This document shows positions 21,896 to 33,090 of a DNA stretch of 64,000 nt, in pieces. Within the stretch, counting starts at the first letter, position 1, and each line of letters opens with the position of its first letter. The position numbers and the translations under genes were made by a program. The stretch is from Cinnamomum chago. Lineage: Eukaryota; Streptophyta; Magnoliopsida; Laurales; Lauraceae. The notes under the pieces are model-generated. The model was not told the DNA's origin, did not search any database, and saw only the letters and a list, made by a program, of their open reading frames with translations. Where the stretch lies: assembly GCA_038049695.1 (NCBI GenBank), contig CP142451.1, positions 45,209,001 through 45,273,000 on the forward strand. Reading direction: 5' to 3'.

Positions 21896-23890
21896 AAGAA
21901 CATTTGGTCCTCCAAATGATCTAAACCAACTGAAAAGAAAATGAAACGAGGATAAATCTGAAGAGATATGCTCAGACTCACGGTTCTCCCGGAAACACTT
22001 GAACTCACTGGGTCATCCTCTGTAGCAATGTCTTTAAACATTGATTATCTGCACTACTTCTGGACCACTGCAATATCCCCGGTCAAACATGGCAACGAAA
22101 TGAGTTTGTGGTCGAGGTCTCTGATTCGGTCGAAGATCTCAAACGGTCCAAACTTTTACTTGGCAACTTGTTCCTCTGACAAATCAATGTTCGAAGAATC
22201 CTTCCTTTAATTCCCTGCGATCATCAACTGACCTTGCATTGTCCCGAATCTGCTACTTGTCATGTCCATCAATGTTGGTCCAAGAAAATGAAAATTCTTA
22301 CTCATTCTGATGTATTGTCACTCTGACTCTACCAGTCTTGGAATTCCACCACATGCTTTTACCAATTTTTTGGAATATTGTCTTGTCTTTCTATCTGCCC
22401 TTGGCTTCGGAAAATTGGTGACACTGAGTACCACTAGATGTCTTTTACTCCTGGTAACATCGTCCAGTCCTCGATACACTTCTACCATCTCTATCAAAGT
22501 TGTTGAAATTAGATCTCCTGTCAACGCACAATCTTCGAGGTGAATGACTTGAAAATTTGTCGATTCTTCATATGCTAAGCTCATTCAATCAAATGTTTGG
22601 ATGTCCTCTGAACACCTCACCCATCTCTGTCTACTCGTTGAAGTCACATGGTTCACAACTCTATAGGTTCCCAACTCTGACTAGACCTGCTAACACTCTG
22701 ACTGTCATGCTAGTCCACATGTCCAAACTTCGTAAGGTGTGCTTCTATCAAACTCTGTCTCTATCTTCCGGTCTTCTACCCAAGCTTGCATAGCTGACCC
22801 TGCGAGTTCAATTTGTGTCCACAATCCTAGAATAAAATCTTTTTTCAAAGTACCCAAAAGTTTTTGTTACTCTGACACTTTTTGTCCAATTGCCATTGGA
22901 CCTCTGCACAATGATCGATTCCTAACCAAACGTGTTTGTCCACTTCACATCACACCTCAAATGGTTACAACTTTGCATTTAAATCTCAAAACTATTCCAA
23001 TCAAACTTTGGTTGCTCAATCTTCTGCCTCTATTTCAAGTTCACCGTCCTCAAGTCTTGTACTTGCGTCATTCTTCTCTGGATCTTTCAACTGACCTTCT
23101 CCACCAGTTATGATTCTCCATCTTGTATCTGTACTCTGCCCAAACTGATGTTCTACAAGTCTGTAAAATCCACAAAATCTACTCTATCATGTGACAAAGT
23201 AACAATCAATTCGGCATACAACTCTCTATACTGCTGTCAAAAACTGACTTCCTATGTTTTTAACCACCCACGACACATCATGCTGAGTCGACTTCACCAT
23301 CATAGCTGTAATTGTTGAAACTTCTCAAACAAAAGTTCATCAATTTCAAGAAATTTGTAACCTCTGGCATTCACTTGAAGCTCTACCAACTGAAAATCAC
23401 CCAAAACTTCCTGAAATCCACCACTTGTATGATGGACCCGTTTCTTCTTTTCCACCTCTCTTCCGTCCCTGAGGCTACCGAAGGCCAGCGGAGGGAAAAA
23501 GAGAAAGGTGGGCATCAACATTTTTGTACGAGTATGCCAGATTTTCTATTCTACTTGGAATTTAGAAATGGTGATCCTGAGACCCACATTCACAAGTAGA
23601 AAGGAAATCAATCTTTTTTCCTAATTTTCCATTCCACATATATTTAAGAAAAGAGACAAAGTTTTTTTTTTTGAATGACGTAGGAGGCGACTTTTGTTTG
23701 CCGTGAAAGGCGATTTTTTGTCGTAAAAGGCGATGTTTGCCGTGAAAGGCGGTGTTTGTCATGAAAGGCGATATTTGCCGTGAAAGGCGATTTTGTCGTA
23801 GAAGGCAATGTACAAATCTTATCAATAATGAAAGGCAAGAATTTTGATTTTTTGTCTCTTTTAGAAGAAATACAAAATACAATAGAAAAG
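21896..23890 (-). pseudogene. Rotten internal region of a Tekay-like element
   Basis: On the minus strand around 22140-22060 the translation resembles the C-terminal integrase segment of chromoviruses (FGPFEIFDRI), and just before it a QIRDNARSVDDRRELKEG-like stretch resembles the linker preceding it. Elsewhere the frame is too damaged to read. The region sits immediately inside the polypurine tract, as a Tekay 3' coding end should. Its right boundary with the Tat LTR is not visible; the minisatellite at 23690-23815 may belong to either. Confidence 0.45.
23690..23815. repeat. ~20-bp minisatellite
   Basis: About six units of the form TTTGCCGTGAAAGGCGAT or TTTGTCGTAAAAGGCGAT in tandem, with small length changes. 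Confidence 0.8.
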
Positions 23891-23919
23891 TAAGAAAAGG
23901 AATTCTGACTTCTCAGGAG

Positions 23920-26208
23920 ATTGCGGGGACTAGTTTAGATCAACGGTCGCAAGTCATGTGTGGACTTCGCCATCATCCTTCAGATGAGAACGCATGATAC
24001 TTTGATTCCTTTGGCTTGGCTTGAATTTCAGATTTTTAAAGGATAAGGACCAAGGGGAAGTCCTATATCCAATAAAAAACTGAATAGACGGGCTGAAAAG
24101 CCGGGTCTAGGCCATGTCGAATGGAAAGAGAGGGGCCTTGGGGGGGTGGCCCCCCAAGGGACTTCAATCACCTTGTGGTGTTTGTTGCAGCAAAGTTTCT
24201 TTAAGGTAGTAGTGCCTTTTTTTTTTACTTCTCTCTCCCTTCTCTGTGTGTATATGTTGATCTTTCTGGATCTGGCCTTTTTTTCTGCTTGGAATGACCC
24301 CCTTTTATAGGCTCTTGGTAGCCATGGGGTGGGTTTATGAGCATTGATGGCATTGATGCTCCATGATGGGAGAATTGATGGCATGTATTGATGCTCCATG
24401 ATGGGAGGAGTTATAAGTTTTAATTCATTTATTTTGTAACTCCTTTTTCTTGGCTTTTGATTGGCTGATGGAGAATGATGGGCATTTAATTGCCATTAAT
24501 CTCCATGATGAGAGGAGTTTCATGGTTTTAATGCCATGATTGCTTTGATTTGTAACTCCTCTTTCCTTGTTTCTGATTGGGCCGTAAAAAATAATGGGTT
24601 AATGACTGCATTAAGCTGTCATAAAACCGATCATTTAACTGCATTAAGTGGTTGCCAGGGCGCTCGAAAGTCGTAGGCCGTACCACGTCTTTTGGAATTC
24701 TTCTTGTGATGATCGCCGAGGGATCCACATGTTGCTTGATGTCGGATGGCGATGCAACTTCAGACACTGGTTGATATCAGTGGGCTAGTAACATCTGTCT
24801 TGTCGATTTCTCGATCGGTCAGACAGAAAGTGTACTTTCTTGGTTGGCTGATTTGGCAATTTTGAAGCGTGCGATGATGAGCACATGCTCTTGATGGTAG
24901 ATCCGAGATATTGGTGAAGATCAGCTGATTTCGAGCACAAAAAATCATATTTTCGGAAAACCACAGGGGCCGAGATTCTCGAAATGCGAAAAGGGCCGGA
25001 AAATGACCCTTTCGGTGGAAATCCGACGACCCGAATTTCTAGGGTTGCCGGCGACCATGGGTTTTTCCCCCTTTTTAGATCTCCGTTTTTTGATCTTTTT
25101 CGATCCTTTTTTTTCCTGTATTTTTCTTAATATTTTTCTTCATTTATTGGCTTGATTCTCTTGAAAAAAAAACTTGACGAGAAGCCATGCAAATTGGAGC
25201 ACAAAGTTTCTGATCTTCTGGGAAAGCCGAAGACTTTGTCGCCGATTTTCCGTCAGAAGTCGAAACTAGGTCAAATGATATTGGAATGACTTGAAATTTG
25301 AGGTGAAGACTCCTGAGCAGTTGATAGGACCAACCATGGGCTTTTACTTGAGTTTTGGAGCCGTGTGTGGTCCTGTCGCCAGTAGACTTGATTTTGTTGC
25401 GAGGGAAATGTCGTGCTTTGATGTGTGGTCAACCGATGTCTGACTGACCTGAAATTTGACGGGGAGCATATTGAAGTCATTTTGAGATGATCCATTAGCT
25501 CTGATTTGGATGTCATGGTCCCGGGAAGCTCCGCCCTCGGGGGCTTGATTTTGTTTCCGAACGTCAAAGTCAGATCAAACGTCGTCGGAATGACCTGAAC
25601 TTTGACGTGCAGCCCTTTGGAAGCACGTTGAAGCCACCCATGTGATCTGTTTGATGAGTGATGGCCTCGGTGGTTCTCGCCGTCGAGAGACTTGATTTTA
25701 CTGCTCGAAGTTTGATGGAGGGTCAAACGTTGTCGGTTTGACTTGAAATTTGACATGGAGCCTTTTTGGAGGTATTTTGAGACCAACCATAGGCTCGGAT
25801 CGAAGTTTTGATGTCTTCGACACTGTCGCCATCAGGAGCGCTTGTTCAGTTACTAGAGGAGTGAAGTTAGATCAAATGATGTTGGAAATATCTGAAACTT
25901 CACATGGAGCCTCCTAGTGGCATTTTGAGGCCAGCTGTGTGCTCTGTTTTGTGTGTCAGGGTCTCTGGCTTTACCGCCGCCGAGAGCTCCTACTCAGCTG
26001 CTGGAGGAGTGAAGTTAGGCCAAATAATATTGAAATGGCCCGAAACTTCAGTTGCAACTCTCTTTTGGCTGTTTTAAAGAATCTTACGGTTTTTGTTTGG
26101 TTCTAACAAGATTTGACACTTAAAGTGGCATTGCCTGTTTGTGGTAGGATACAGCTTCATGTAGCTTTCGATGTTGAGGAGGCAAAGTGACATTTTTTGG
26201 TGTCAACA
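23920..26208 (-). mobile_element. 3' LTR of the Tat element
   Basis: The minus strand begins TGTTGACACC at 26208, directly after a polypurine tract (26209-26223) that closes the internal region on the right. It aligns with 1-2140. The left boundary is not determined; the alignment reaches at least 23920. It includes a CCTTGGGGGGGTGG run near 24137 and the tandem units at 25255-26060. Confidence 0.8.
25255..26060. repeat. Tandem ~150-bp units in Tat LTR
   Basis: The series matches 1340-2010: repeated GTCAAANGNTGTCGGAATGA / CTGAAATTTGACNTG words at about 25270, 25430, 25575, 25722 and 25865, plus a sixth related unit near 26010. Confidence 0.7.
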
Positions 26209-26223
26209 AATGCCCCCTCGAGG
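26209..26223 (-). other. Polypurine tract of the Tat element
   Basis: The minus strand reads CCTCGAGGGGGCATT immediately before TGTTGACACC. Confidence 0.65.
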
Positions 26224-26439
26224 TACAGCGACGAGTTGCATTAGTGTCGAAGTCTATGTGCCTCGAAGAGAACTTTAAAGGAGAACTTCTGACTTGACCA
26301 AGAGTCTTTGAGGAGTTTTCTTTTTGGTATAGTAGCCTTTTGAGTTTCCAACGGGATTTTATGGTAGCGAAAGGGATCACGTACTATCTCAAGGCAAAGT
26401 TTTGAAAATGACATAAGGGTTTTGGATTTGGGTTTTCCT

Positions 26440-26690
26440 TTTGACCTTGTGAACCTAAGGGCTTTATGTGGCGCATTAAGCGGTCAAGAGGGTTTTTTTT
26501 TTTTTTTACCTTGTGACCTAACAAGCTATATGTGGCAGGTTAGGGGGTCGGGGTTTGATTTTTTATTTTGACCTTGTTACCCAACAAGCCGTATGTGGCA
26601 AGTTGGGGGGTCAGATTTGGTTTTGGTTTTGACCTTGTGACCTAACAAGCTGTATTTGGCAAGCTAGGGGGTCATGTTTGGATTTTTTGG
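26440..26690. repeat. ~65-bp minisatellite, four units
   Basis: Units contain ACCTTGTGACCTAACAAGC then TATGTGGCAAGTTAGGGGGT. Copies start near 26450, 26510, 26570 and 26632. Confidence 0.8.
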
Positions 26691-26954
26691 AATGTCAATT
26701 TCAAGATTTTGGTTCAATTTGGTATATGAGGTGGGATGGTTTGAATTTTGGAAGCTCGTGAGGCTTGGATTTTTTGTATGGTCCAATCAACTCAAAAGAG
26801 GCATGGAACCATTTTGTGTGCTTTGGTAAAAGGGATTTTTCTTTGACTAGAAACCTCTTGTAGTGCCTAGGTGGTCAACCCTGACTCATGTAGGCTAACC
26901 CATGGGATCTTAAGCTTTAGAGATGGCTTAGATCTCACATGCAGTCATTTTGTA

Positions 26955-27190
26955 ATGAATATTTAAAAATATCTCCTTTGGATAGAGAATATCTAAAAAT
27001 ATCCTTACTTGGAGAGAATCTATCATGTTTCCTTTCTTTTGGGAGAGAATTTCTCAAGATATCTTTCTTTGGGAAAGAATCTCTCAAAATATCTTTCTTT
27101 GGGAGAGAATCTTTCAAGTTTCCTCTCTTTTGGGAGAGAATTTCTCAACGAATCTTCTCTTTAGGAGATAATATCTCAAATCTCCTTTCT
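26955..27190. repeat. ~32-bp minisatellite, about seven units
   Basis: Units read TTTGGGAGAGAATTTCTCAA followed by an ATATCTTTCT-like end. Each contains a GAGAATNTCTC inverted word. An open plus-strand frame over the array is a by-product of the period. Confidence 0.8.
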
Positions 27191-27265
27191 TTTTGGAAAG
27201 TTGCTAATTTTTAGTGTTTACCTCCTAGCTTTTCTCCTTGTTTCCTCTTTTGGTTTGCTCTCTTT

Positions 27266-27272
27266 TATAAAA
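27266..27272 (+). promoter_or_regulatory. TATA box ahead of antisense gene in Tat element
   Basis: TATAAAA in the context CTCTCTTTTATAAAAGCAAG, 124 bp upstream of the ATG at 27396 and antisense to the Tat pol. Promoter function is inferred from position. Confidence 0.45.
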
Positions 27273-27459
27273 GCAAGGTGAGGTTGGATCTCTTGCTCTT
27301 ATTGCTTTCTTTTTGCAAAAGTCTTCAAGAGTGCTCCAGGATCAAGAACTCTTCTTCTTCAAGGATCTTCAAGCTTTTCTTCTTCTTCTCCATCAATGGC
27401 TTCAAGAAAGTCTTCTCTTTCAAGAAAACTCCAATGTAGTAATAGGTTGGTAAAAAGAA

Positions 27460-27680
27460 TTTTCTCTCTCTTTTTTTTTCTTTTCTTTCTTTCTTCTCTT
27501 CTTTTTTCTTTTCTTTTTTTTTTGTTCAGCACGTGTTTTTTTTCTTCTTTTTTTTTACACGTATTTTTTTTTGTCGTACGGGCAGATCCGTACGGCCACA
27601 TGGCAGTGGGCCATGGCCTATGGGCCATCTCCTTTCTTTTTCATTTTTTTTTGAAGAGATTTCTTTCTCTCTCTTTTTTT
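27460..27680. repeat. T-rich low-complexity tract
   Basis: Long runs of T and TTTCTTTTC lie within the putative intron of the antisense gene. Open frames here on both strands are low-complexity artefacts. Confidence 0.8.
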
Positions 27681-27954
27681 TGCTCACCATGGTAATGAGG
27701 TTCATGCAAATCAAGATGTTTGTGCATTTTTTTTATGCATCAAGTAAAAGGCTGGGATTTCTAGGTCAAGTCAACATTAATTTTGACTCTTGGACAAATT
27801 TTGATTGGTTTTGACCAAGTTGGGTTGGAATTTGTCAAACTTTGGTCAAGGGTTTCCTAACATCTAATGCATGACGACTTTCTTTCTATGCATGATTTTT
27901 GGTAAGTTGGATTGCAAACATGATAATGCATACCTGAAAGTTTTTTACAAGTTT

Positions 27955-28165
27955 TGAGATTTGGAGCTCGCAGCAGTGTTGAGCCCTTTCATAGTCTTGC
28001 GACGCCTTTGAGGAGCTTTGGAAGTTTTTGGAGTTTGGAGCTCGCAGCAATGTTTAGCCCTTCTTTAAGCTTGTGGAGATTTGAGAAGACTGGCATGATC
28101 TCGCAACAATGTTTGAGTTCGAGTCTTCTTTTACTATGAGCTCGTAGTGATGTTGAGCTCATCTT
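27955..28165. repeat. ~55-bp degenerate repeat, four units
   Basis: The phrase GGAGCTCGCAGCARTGTTGA or a close variant recurs near 27963, 28038, 28102 and 28138. Confidence 0.6.
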
Positions 28166-28819
28166 CAAGCTTCTTATTTCTTTCGCGGTGCTTCGCTTTT
28201 TTTTGGAATCATCCCGGAATCATGCAAAAATTTCGCTAGAATTTTTTTAGCAAAATTCTATCATTTCGATGATTGATTTTTTCTTTTCCATCCTTTGCAG
28301 GTAGTTCCTCCAGAATGAACAAGGATAAGGGGCCTGTTACTGACGCACCTTGTCGGCCTGCCAGATCTCCTAATGCGACCGTATGACAGGCTTGGGAGAG
28401 GGTCCAGTATGTTGAGAGGAACTTGGAAGAGTGTGACTCCCTCAACCAGCAAGCACGGTTCATTTGAGAACAAGTAATGGCAGATTCTCTAGGAAGAACT
28501 TTCTTATGCTGATGATGGGTCGCGGCATTCTGCCGTATTTTATGGGAAATATTTAAGTAGCGTGGCCTAAAAGCTTTGGAGGCTAAGGCCAAGAGTCTAC
28601 TTGAGGAGTTGAATCTTTGGTTGAATACCATGTTAGACTGAGCTCCTGATTTTTTGTAACAAACTCTTTTCTTCTCCCATGTACAAACATTTTTGGTACT
28701 CTATATACCTTTTACTTAAGTTCTTTTTGATGAAAATATGCAAAAGTTGGATGAGAATGTTTGTTTGCAAACTTGACTAAAAGGTTGTCATTTTGTGAAA
28801 ATCTTTTGTCAAAGGATTG

Positions 28820-29480
28820 TTTGGGCATGAAAGCCAGATTTTGTGGCAAAAAAGCCTGGTTTTTTTATGGCTTGAAAGCCGAATTTTGAGATGGCATAAA
28901 AGCCGAATTTTAGGATGGCATGAAAGCCGAATTTTGAGATGGCATTAAAGCCGAATTTTGGGATGGCATGAAAGCTGAATTTTGGGATGGCATGAAAGCC
29001 AAATTTTGAGATTGCATTAAAGCCGAATTTTAGGATGGCATGAAAGCCGAAATTTTGTGGCGTAAAAGCCAAAGTTTATGGCATGAGAGCCAAAATTTGG
29101 GATGGCATGGAAGCCGGTTTTGTTTATGGCATGGAAATCGAAATTTATTTTTGGCATGGAAGCTAAAATTTGTTTGTGGCATGGGAGCCGAAATTTGTTT
29201 GTTGGCGTGAAAGCCAGATTCTTTGAAAACCAACTTTTGTTTTGTTGGCGTGAAATCCAATTTTTTTTTCTAGATTTTTGGCATAACAGCCGGGTTTCTG
29301 ATTTTTTGGTGTGAAAGCCGGGTTTTTGGCATAAGAACCAATTTTCGGCATGAAAGCCGGGTTTTTGGCATGAGAGCCAATTTGGGTTTATGGCATAAGA
29401 GCCAAGATTCTGCTTTTGGCATGAAAGCCACGTTTTGTGGTGTGAAAGCCAAGATTTTTGGCATGAGAGCCAGGTTTTGG
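28820..29480. repeat. 24-bp minisatellite, more than twenty units
   Basis: The core GGCATGAAAGCCGAATTTTG recurs throughout. From 28850 to 29070 the period is exactly 24 bp, so the minus strand reads an octapeptide repeat of the type KFGFHAIS. Beyond 29070 the unit length varies between about 20 and 45 bp. Confidence 0.9.
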
Positions 29481-29494
29481 TTTTTAAAAATGCA

Positions 29495-29965
29495 AGTATT
29501 GACTAAAAGTCGCCTCCCTACTGAATGGTCTTGCAAGTATCAATGGAATGTCGCCTCCTTGCTCATTTGGTTGCGAGTATCGATGGAATCTCGCTTCCTC
29601 GCGAATTTGGGTGCAAGTATCGACTAAATGTTGCCTCCCTGCTGTATGGTTTTGCAAGTATCGATGGAATGTCGTATCCTTGCTCATCCGATTTGCGAGT
29701 ATAGATGGAATATTATTTTGCGGGTACTGACTGAATGTCGTTTCCCCACGATTTTTGAAATTTTGAGGTGTTTTGGACCTCGATTTTTTTGTTTGAATTT
29801 TGGGTTTGTGGATATCAACTTGAAATGTTACATCTCCACGATTTTTCAAATTTTGCAAGTATCGATGAGGTGTCGCTTCCTTGCGATTTTGAGGTTTTGG
29901 AAGTATCGAATAGGGTTCGCATCCTTCCGATTTTTGGGTTTTGCGAGTATCGACTAAGCGTCGTT
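29495..29965. repeat. ~60-bp minisatellite, about eight units
   Basis: Units contain GCGAGTATCGATGGAATGTC followed by GCCTCCTTGC. Copies diverge progressively to the right. Confidence 0.85.
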
Positions 29966-30323
29966 TCCTCGCATTTTTTTTTTTTAAAAACCATTTTAGT
30001 TTAAAGACACGAGGGTCATAAACTTTGACCTAAAACCATTTTGGTGGTAAAAGGCAGTGTGGGCTAGGGTGGAAATCCCTGAATCCTTATTTTGTTTCAT
30101 ACCATGAATTTTAGGTTCAAGGGTTGAGAAATTGCTCAAGTTAGGAAAAGGTTCCAAAACTTGGATTTTTTGGATTTTTTTTATGAAAGTAAACATTGTT
30201 TTGAATTTTTTTAGAAATTTCAACATAAGGATGAAAATTCCAAAAGGAGTGGGTTTGACAAGCAAGTACCTGGGAATAGGCTTTGACCGTGCAGGCATTG
30301 CTCTGACCCGGTGGCATAAGTCT

Positions 30324-31415
30324 TCAAGGGTAGTACCGCTTCAAGAACTTGTCGTCGATGGGCAGCATACATCTGTCGCCTTCCATGTTTAGAAGAGCGT
30401 ATGCGCCGTTGGAGAAGACTCTGTCGATGATGAATGGTCCATCCCATTTTGGTTCGAACATGCCTTTGAATTTGTGGGCGAAAACCATTGGCCTTTTTAC
30501 TTCAAGAACCAAGTCTCCCTTTTCGTAGGCGCATTGCCTGACATTCTTGTCGAAAGATCCTGCCATGTGTGCTTGGTAAAGCTCAATGTTTTGTAGAGCC
30601 TTGAACTGTCTCTCATTGAGACTATCTAGCTCTTGGAGTCTCAATTTGACATTGCATTTTTGCGCCATGTCATTTTGCAAAGATACCCTTAAAGAAGGAA
30701 TTTGTACTTCCAAAGGGACGACAGCTTCGCATCCATAGACCAATGAAATTGGTGTGCTACGGGTTGGTCCTCGAACGGTGGTTCGATAGGCCCATAAAGC
30801 TTCTGGTAGTTTGTGGCCCCAGTCTCTTTTGTGACTAGAGACCATTTTCTTGAGAATTTTGCAGAGTGTCTTGTTGAAGGTTTCTGCTAATCCGTTTACT
30901 GTCGGATTATATGGAGTTCGAAGGTGAACTTTGGATTTTGTACTTGTCGTAGAACCTGTAGAATCTGTGATCCCGGAATTGTGGTCCGTTATCATGGACG
31001 AATCTTTTTGGTATGCCGAAGCGACAAATAATGTTGGTGCGTAAGAACTGAAGGACTAATGAGGTCTTCATTTCACTGAGCGCAAATGCTACTGACCACT
31101 TGGAGAAATAATCCATAGCGGTAAAGATGAAGCGATGACTTTTGTTTGATGGGGGAGAGATAGGACCTATGATGTCCATACCCCAGGCTTCAAAAGGCCA
31201 TGAGATCGCTGTAGGATGTAGCCATTCTGGAGGCATGTGGGCATAATCTCCATAAACTTGATACTGTCGGCAGCGCTTAGCAAATTGCATAGCGTCAGCT
31301 ACCATGGTAGGCCAATAATAACCTAACATTTTTATCAGATCGTAGAGCTTAGGATCGGCCTGATGGGCTCCACAAAGACCAGCATGAATTTCTTTGAGTG
31401 TTTCCTTGGCCTTTT
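30324..31415 (-). pseudogene. Tat integrase, frameshifted
   Basis: Reading right to left, the region shows the zinc-binding area (IHAGLCGAHQ, LGYYWPTM, CRQYQ), then the catalytic core: Asp in WGMDIIGP, Asp in HDNGPQF, and Glu in NGLAETFNK. A C-terminal segment with DLVLEVKRP and KWDGPFIIDRV follows and ends with a stop at 30324. This enzyme inserts the cDNA into the genome. A frameshift lies near 30950, between the second Asp and the Glu. At 31416 the coding stops against the inserted Tekay-like LTR. The residues between RNase H and this point are missing (see 31416-34470). Confidence 0.88.
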
Positions 31416-31920
31416 TGTAAGACCCCGACCCGAGTGACCTCGATTAGGGTTAATTAAGTTATGTTTTAGTTCTAAGAGTGATTAGTGAATTTTGGTTAAG
31501 TTGGGAATAGAATAGCTTTTGATATAGCTTTAGGGAATTTTGAGTGCCTTTATGCTTGGTGGGACCCTTTGGGGGTTCCTTTTATGACCTTACGTTTACT
31601 TGGAGAATTATCCGAGATTCCAGTGATTTGTATTTTAATCCCGTTTTACTCATCTCGTTAATCTCTACAACTTTTGTGTTGATCCCGTTTCTGTTTGAGA
31701 CCCCGAGACCCAACTTTCCTAGCATTGAGGGCAAAACAGTCATTTTACACTAAATCTGTACCTAAAATTTGATATCCCTAAAACCCACGAAACATGTACT
31801 TTTTGGAAACTAGAAATTTCAACGATCGTTTCTCCCTTATTCATCGATTGCAACCCAGGTCCCGAAAGTCATGATTTCAGCCCAACTAGCTTGTTAAGTG
31901 GTGGAGCCCACCTCAATTGC

Positions 31921-31928
31921 TATATAAG
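31921..31928 (+). promoter_or_regulatory. TATA box of Tekay-like LTR
   Basis: TATATAAG about 505 bp into the LTR, the same offset as TATAAAA in the solo LTR at 6618. Confidence 0.6.
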
Positions 31929-32794
31929 GAAAACCATTCCACTTTACCTTCTTGGCTCAAAATGTGGGAGAGAAGTGGTTGGGGCTATCTAGGGTTTCTT
32001 CTTGCCATTTCTTCTCCTTCTTCTTGCTCTCCCATCTCCAATGCCTCTATCAATCTTGCACCAATAGCTAAGTGGAGATCACCATTCTCTTACTCTCCTC
32101 TAAAGCTCTCTTTTGATACCATTTGTGGAGAAAACCTTCCATCCCAAGATCCTCATTGAGCTAGTCTTGCCTTTTTGGAGAACCTACAAGTAAGGAATCC
32201 CTCCTTTTCTTTTGACATTGTGTTTTCCTAGCCTTTGGGAGTGTTCATTTTCATGATTGAAACTTCTTCTTCTTCATTCTTATTTTGACCCATTTTAGGG
32301 TTTGTTTTTGGGGGTTTTTGTGTGTAGCTTGGAATCTTGGCTTGGAAGTGATTAGAGCTTCTTTATGACTAAGTTTGGACCTAAGGCAAGTGGATGAATA
32401 GATATTTAGAGTGTTAAATGGTTTTTTATGAGAAATGTATATGATTTCACTATTCATTCTTAACTTGCATTGAATTTTTGAAATAAATGCTCGTGCAACT
32501 TGTTAGCTTGTTTAACCCTTGAAAATGTGACATTATGGCCTTTCATTTAATGCTTGTTATGACTCAAATGAATGCTTGTGATTGGTGGATTTCTCTACTC
32601 TTGTGGTTGGACGAATTGATGGAGGAGGTGAATGGATAGTTGTTTGTAAAAGTTTGATATGGGGGAAGTGTTGAATGTTGAATTGGAGGAGCTTTATAGC
32701 TCACTTTGCTGCAGGGAATTGAATGAGGAATGAAGGGAACTAATTGGAAGAGAAAAGGCTCAAATCTGAACTCAATGGAAATTTCCCGCAGCTG

Positions 32795-33090
32795 GGCGGT
32801 CAACTGGCAGTCACCTATTGGCTAGCCGCCTGGTGACTGGCGGCTAACCGACCCAGGTTTGGTTACAATTCCAGAGAGCTATTTTTCTCTTCTGAAGGGG
32901 CGGTCAGCCTCACGGTTAGCTAGCGGCTAGCCGCCGAACTCATCGGCTGCTAACCGCCAGCTAACCAAACCTATTTCGATTACATTTCCAGTGTTCTATA
33001 TCTAGACTGGCTAATCCGCAGTCAGCCAGCGGCTAACCGCTGAACCCATCAGCGGCTAACCGCCATCTAACCGCTAGGTGACCGACCTTA
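32795..33090. repeat. GCTAGC/GGTTAGCC palindrome cluster
   Basis: Words such as CGGCTAGCCGCC, AGCGGCTAACCGC and GCGGTCAGCC alternate with their inverted forms. Spacers include TTCCAGAGAGCT (near 32870) and TTTCCAGTG. The core word matches that of the Tekay element at 47605-48015 rather than that of the solo LTR. Confidence 0.85.

Larger units (their letters stand above)
27396..28641 (+). pseudogene. Probable spliced antisense gene of the Tat element, decayed
   Basis: The ATG at 27396 opens a short basic, Ser-rich segment (MASRKSSLSRKLQ) up to about 27446. A T-rich 850-bp stretch ends in a pyrimidine tract and TTTGCAG at 28294-28300. A second coding segment then runs from about 28305 to the TGA at 28639. 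It would encode roughly 108 residues rich in Glu, Leu, Arg and Gln, with helical look. Its internal stops (28384, 28465, 28510, 28513, 28558) are four TGA and one TAG, each one transition from Arg or Gln codons. The junction GT at 27447 with an AG at 28304 keeps frame. Tat elements such as Grande have antisense genes at this place. I know no function for the product. Confidence 0.5.
26224..30323. other. Tat 3' region between integrase and 3' LTR
   Basis: About 4.1 kb separates the integrase stop (30324) from the polypurine tract. On the element's own strand it has no long gene. It holds five minisatellite arrays and, on the opposite strand, a TATA box and a probable two-exon antisense gene, all listed separately. 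A long 3' region with tandem repeats and antisense reading frames is a known property of Tat-lineage elements (Grande, Ogre, Retand). Confidence 0.7.

Noticed and set aside
22318..22584. 88-codon minus-strand frame as a gene
   Set aside because: It sits in the rotten internal part of the Tekay-like element and I see no domain; probably chance openness.
26939..27214. Open frame rich in FGRES/KISFF repeats
   Set aside because: A by-product of the ~32-bp minisatellite; no start context or conservation.
27359..27714. Lys/Glu-rich or Phe/Leu-rich frames on both strands
   Set aside because: Low-complexity T-rich tract gives open frames on both strands.
23690..29965. CRISPR-like arrays
   Set aside because: The repeats are direct minisatellites with variable units and no unique spacers of constant length, in a plant retrotransposon.
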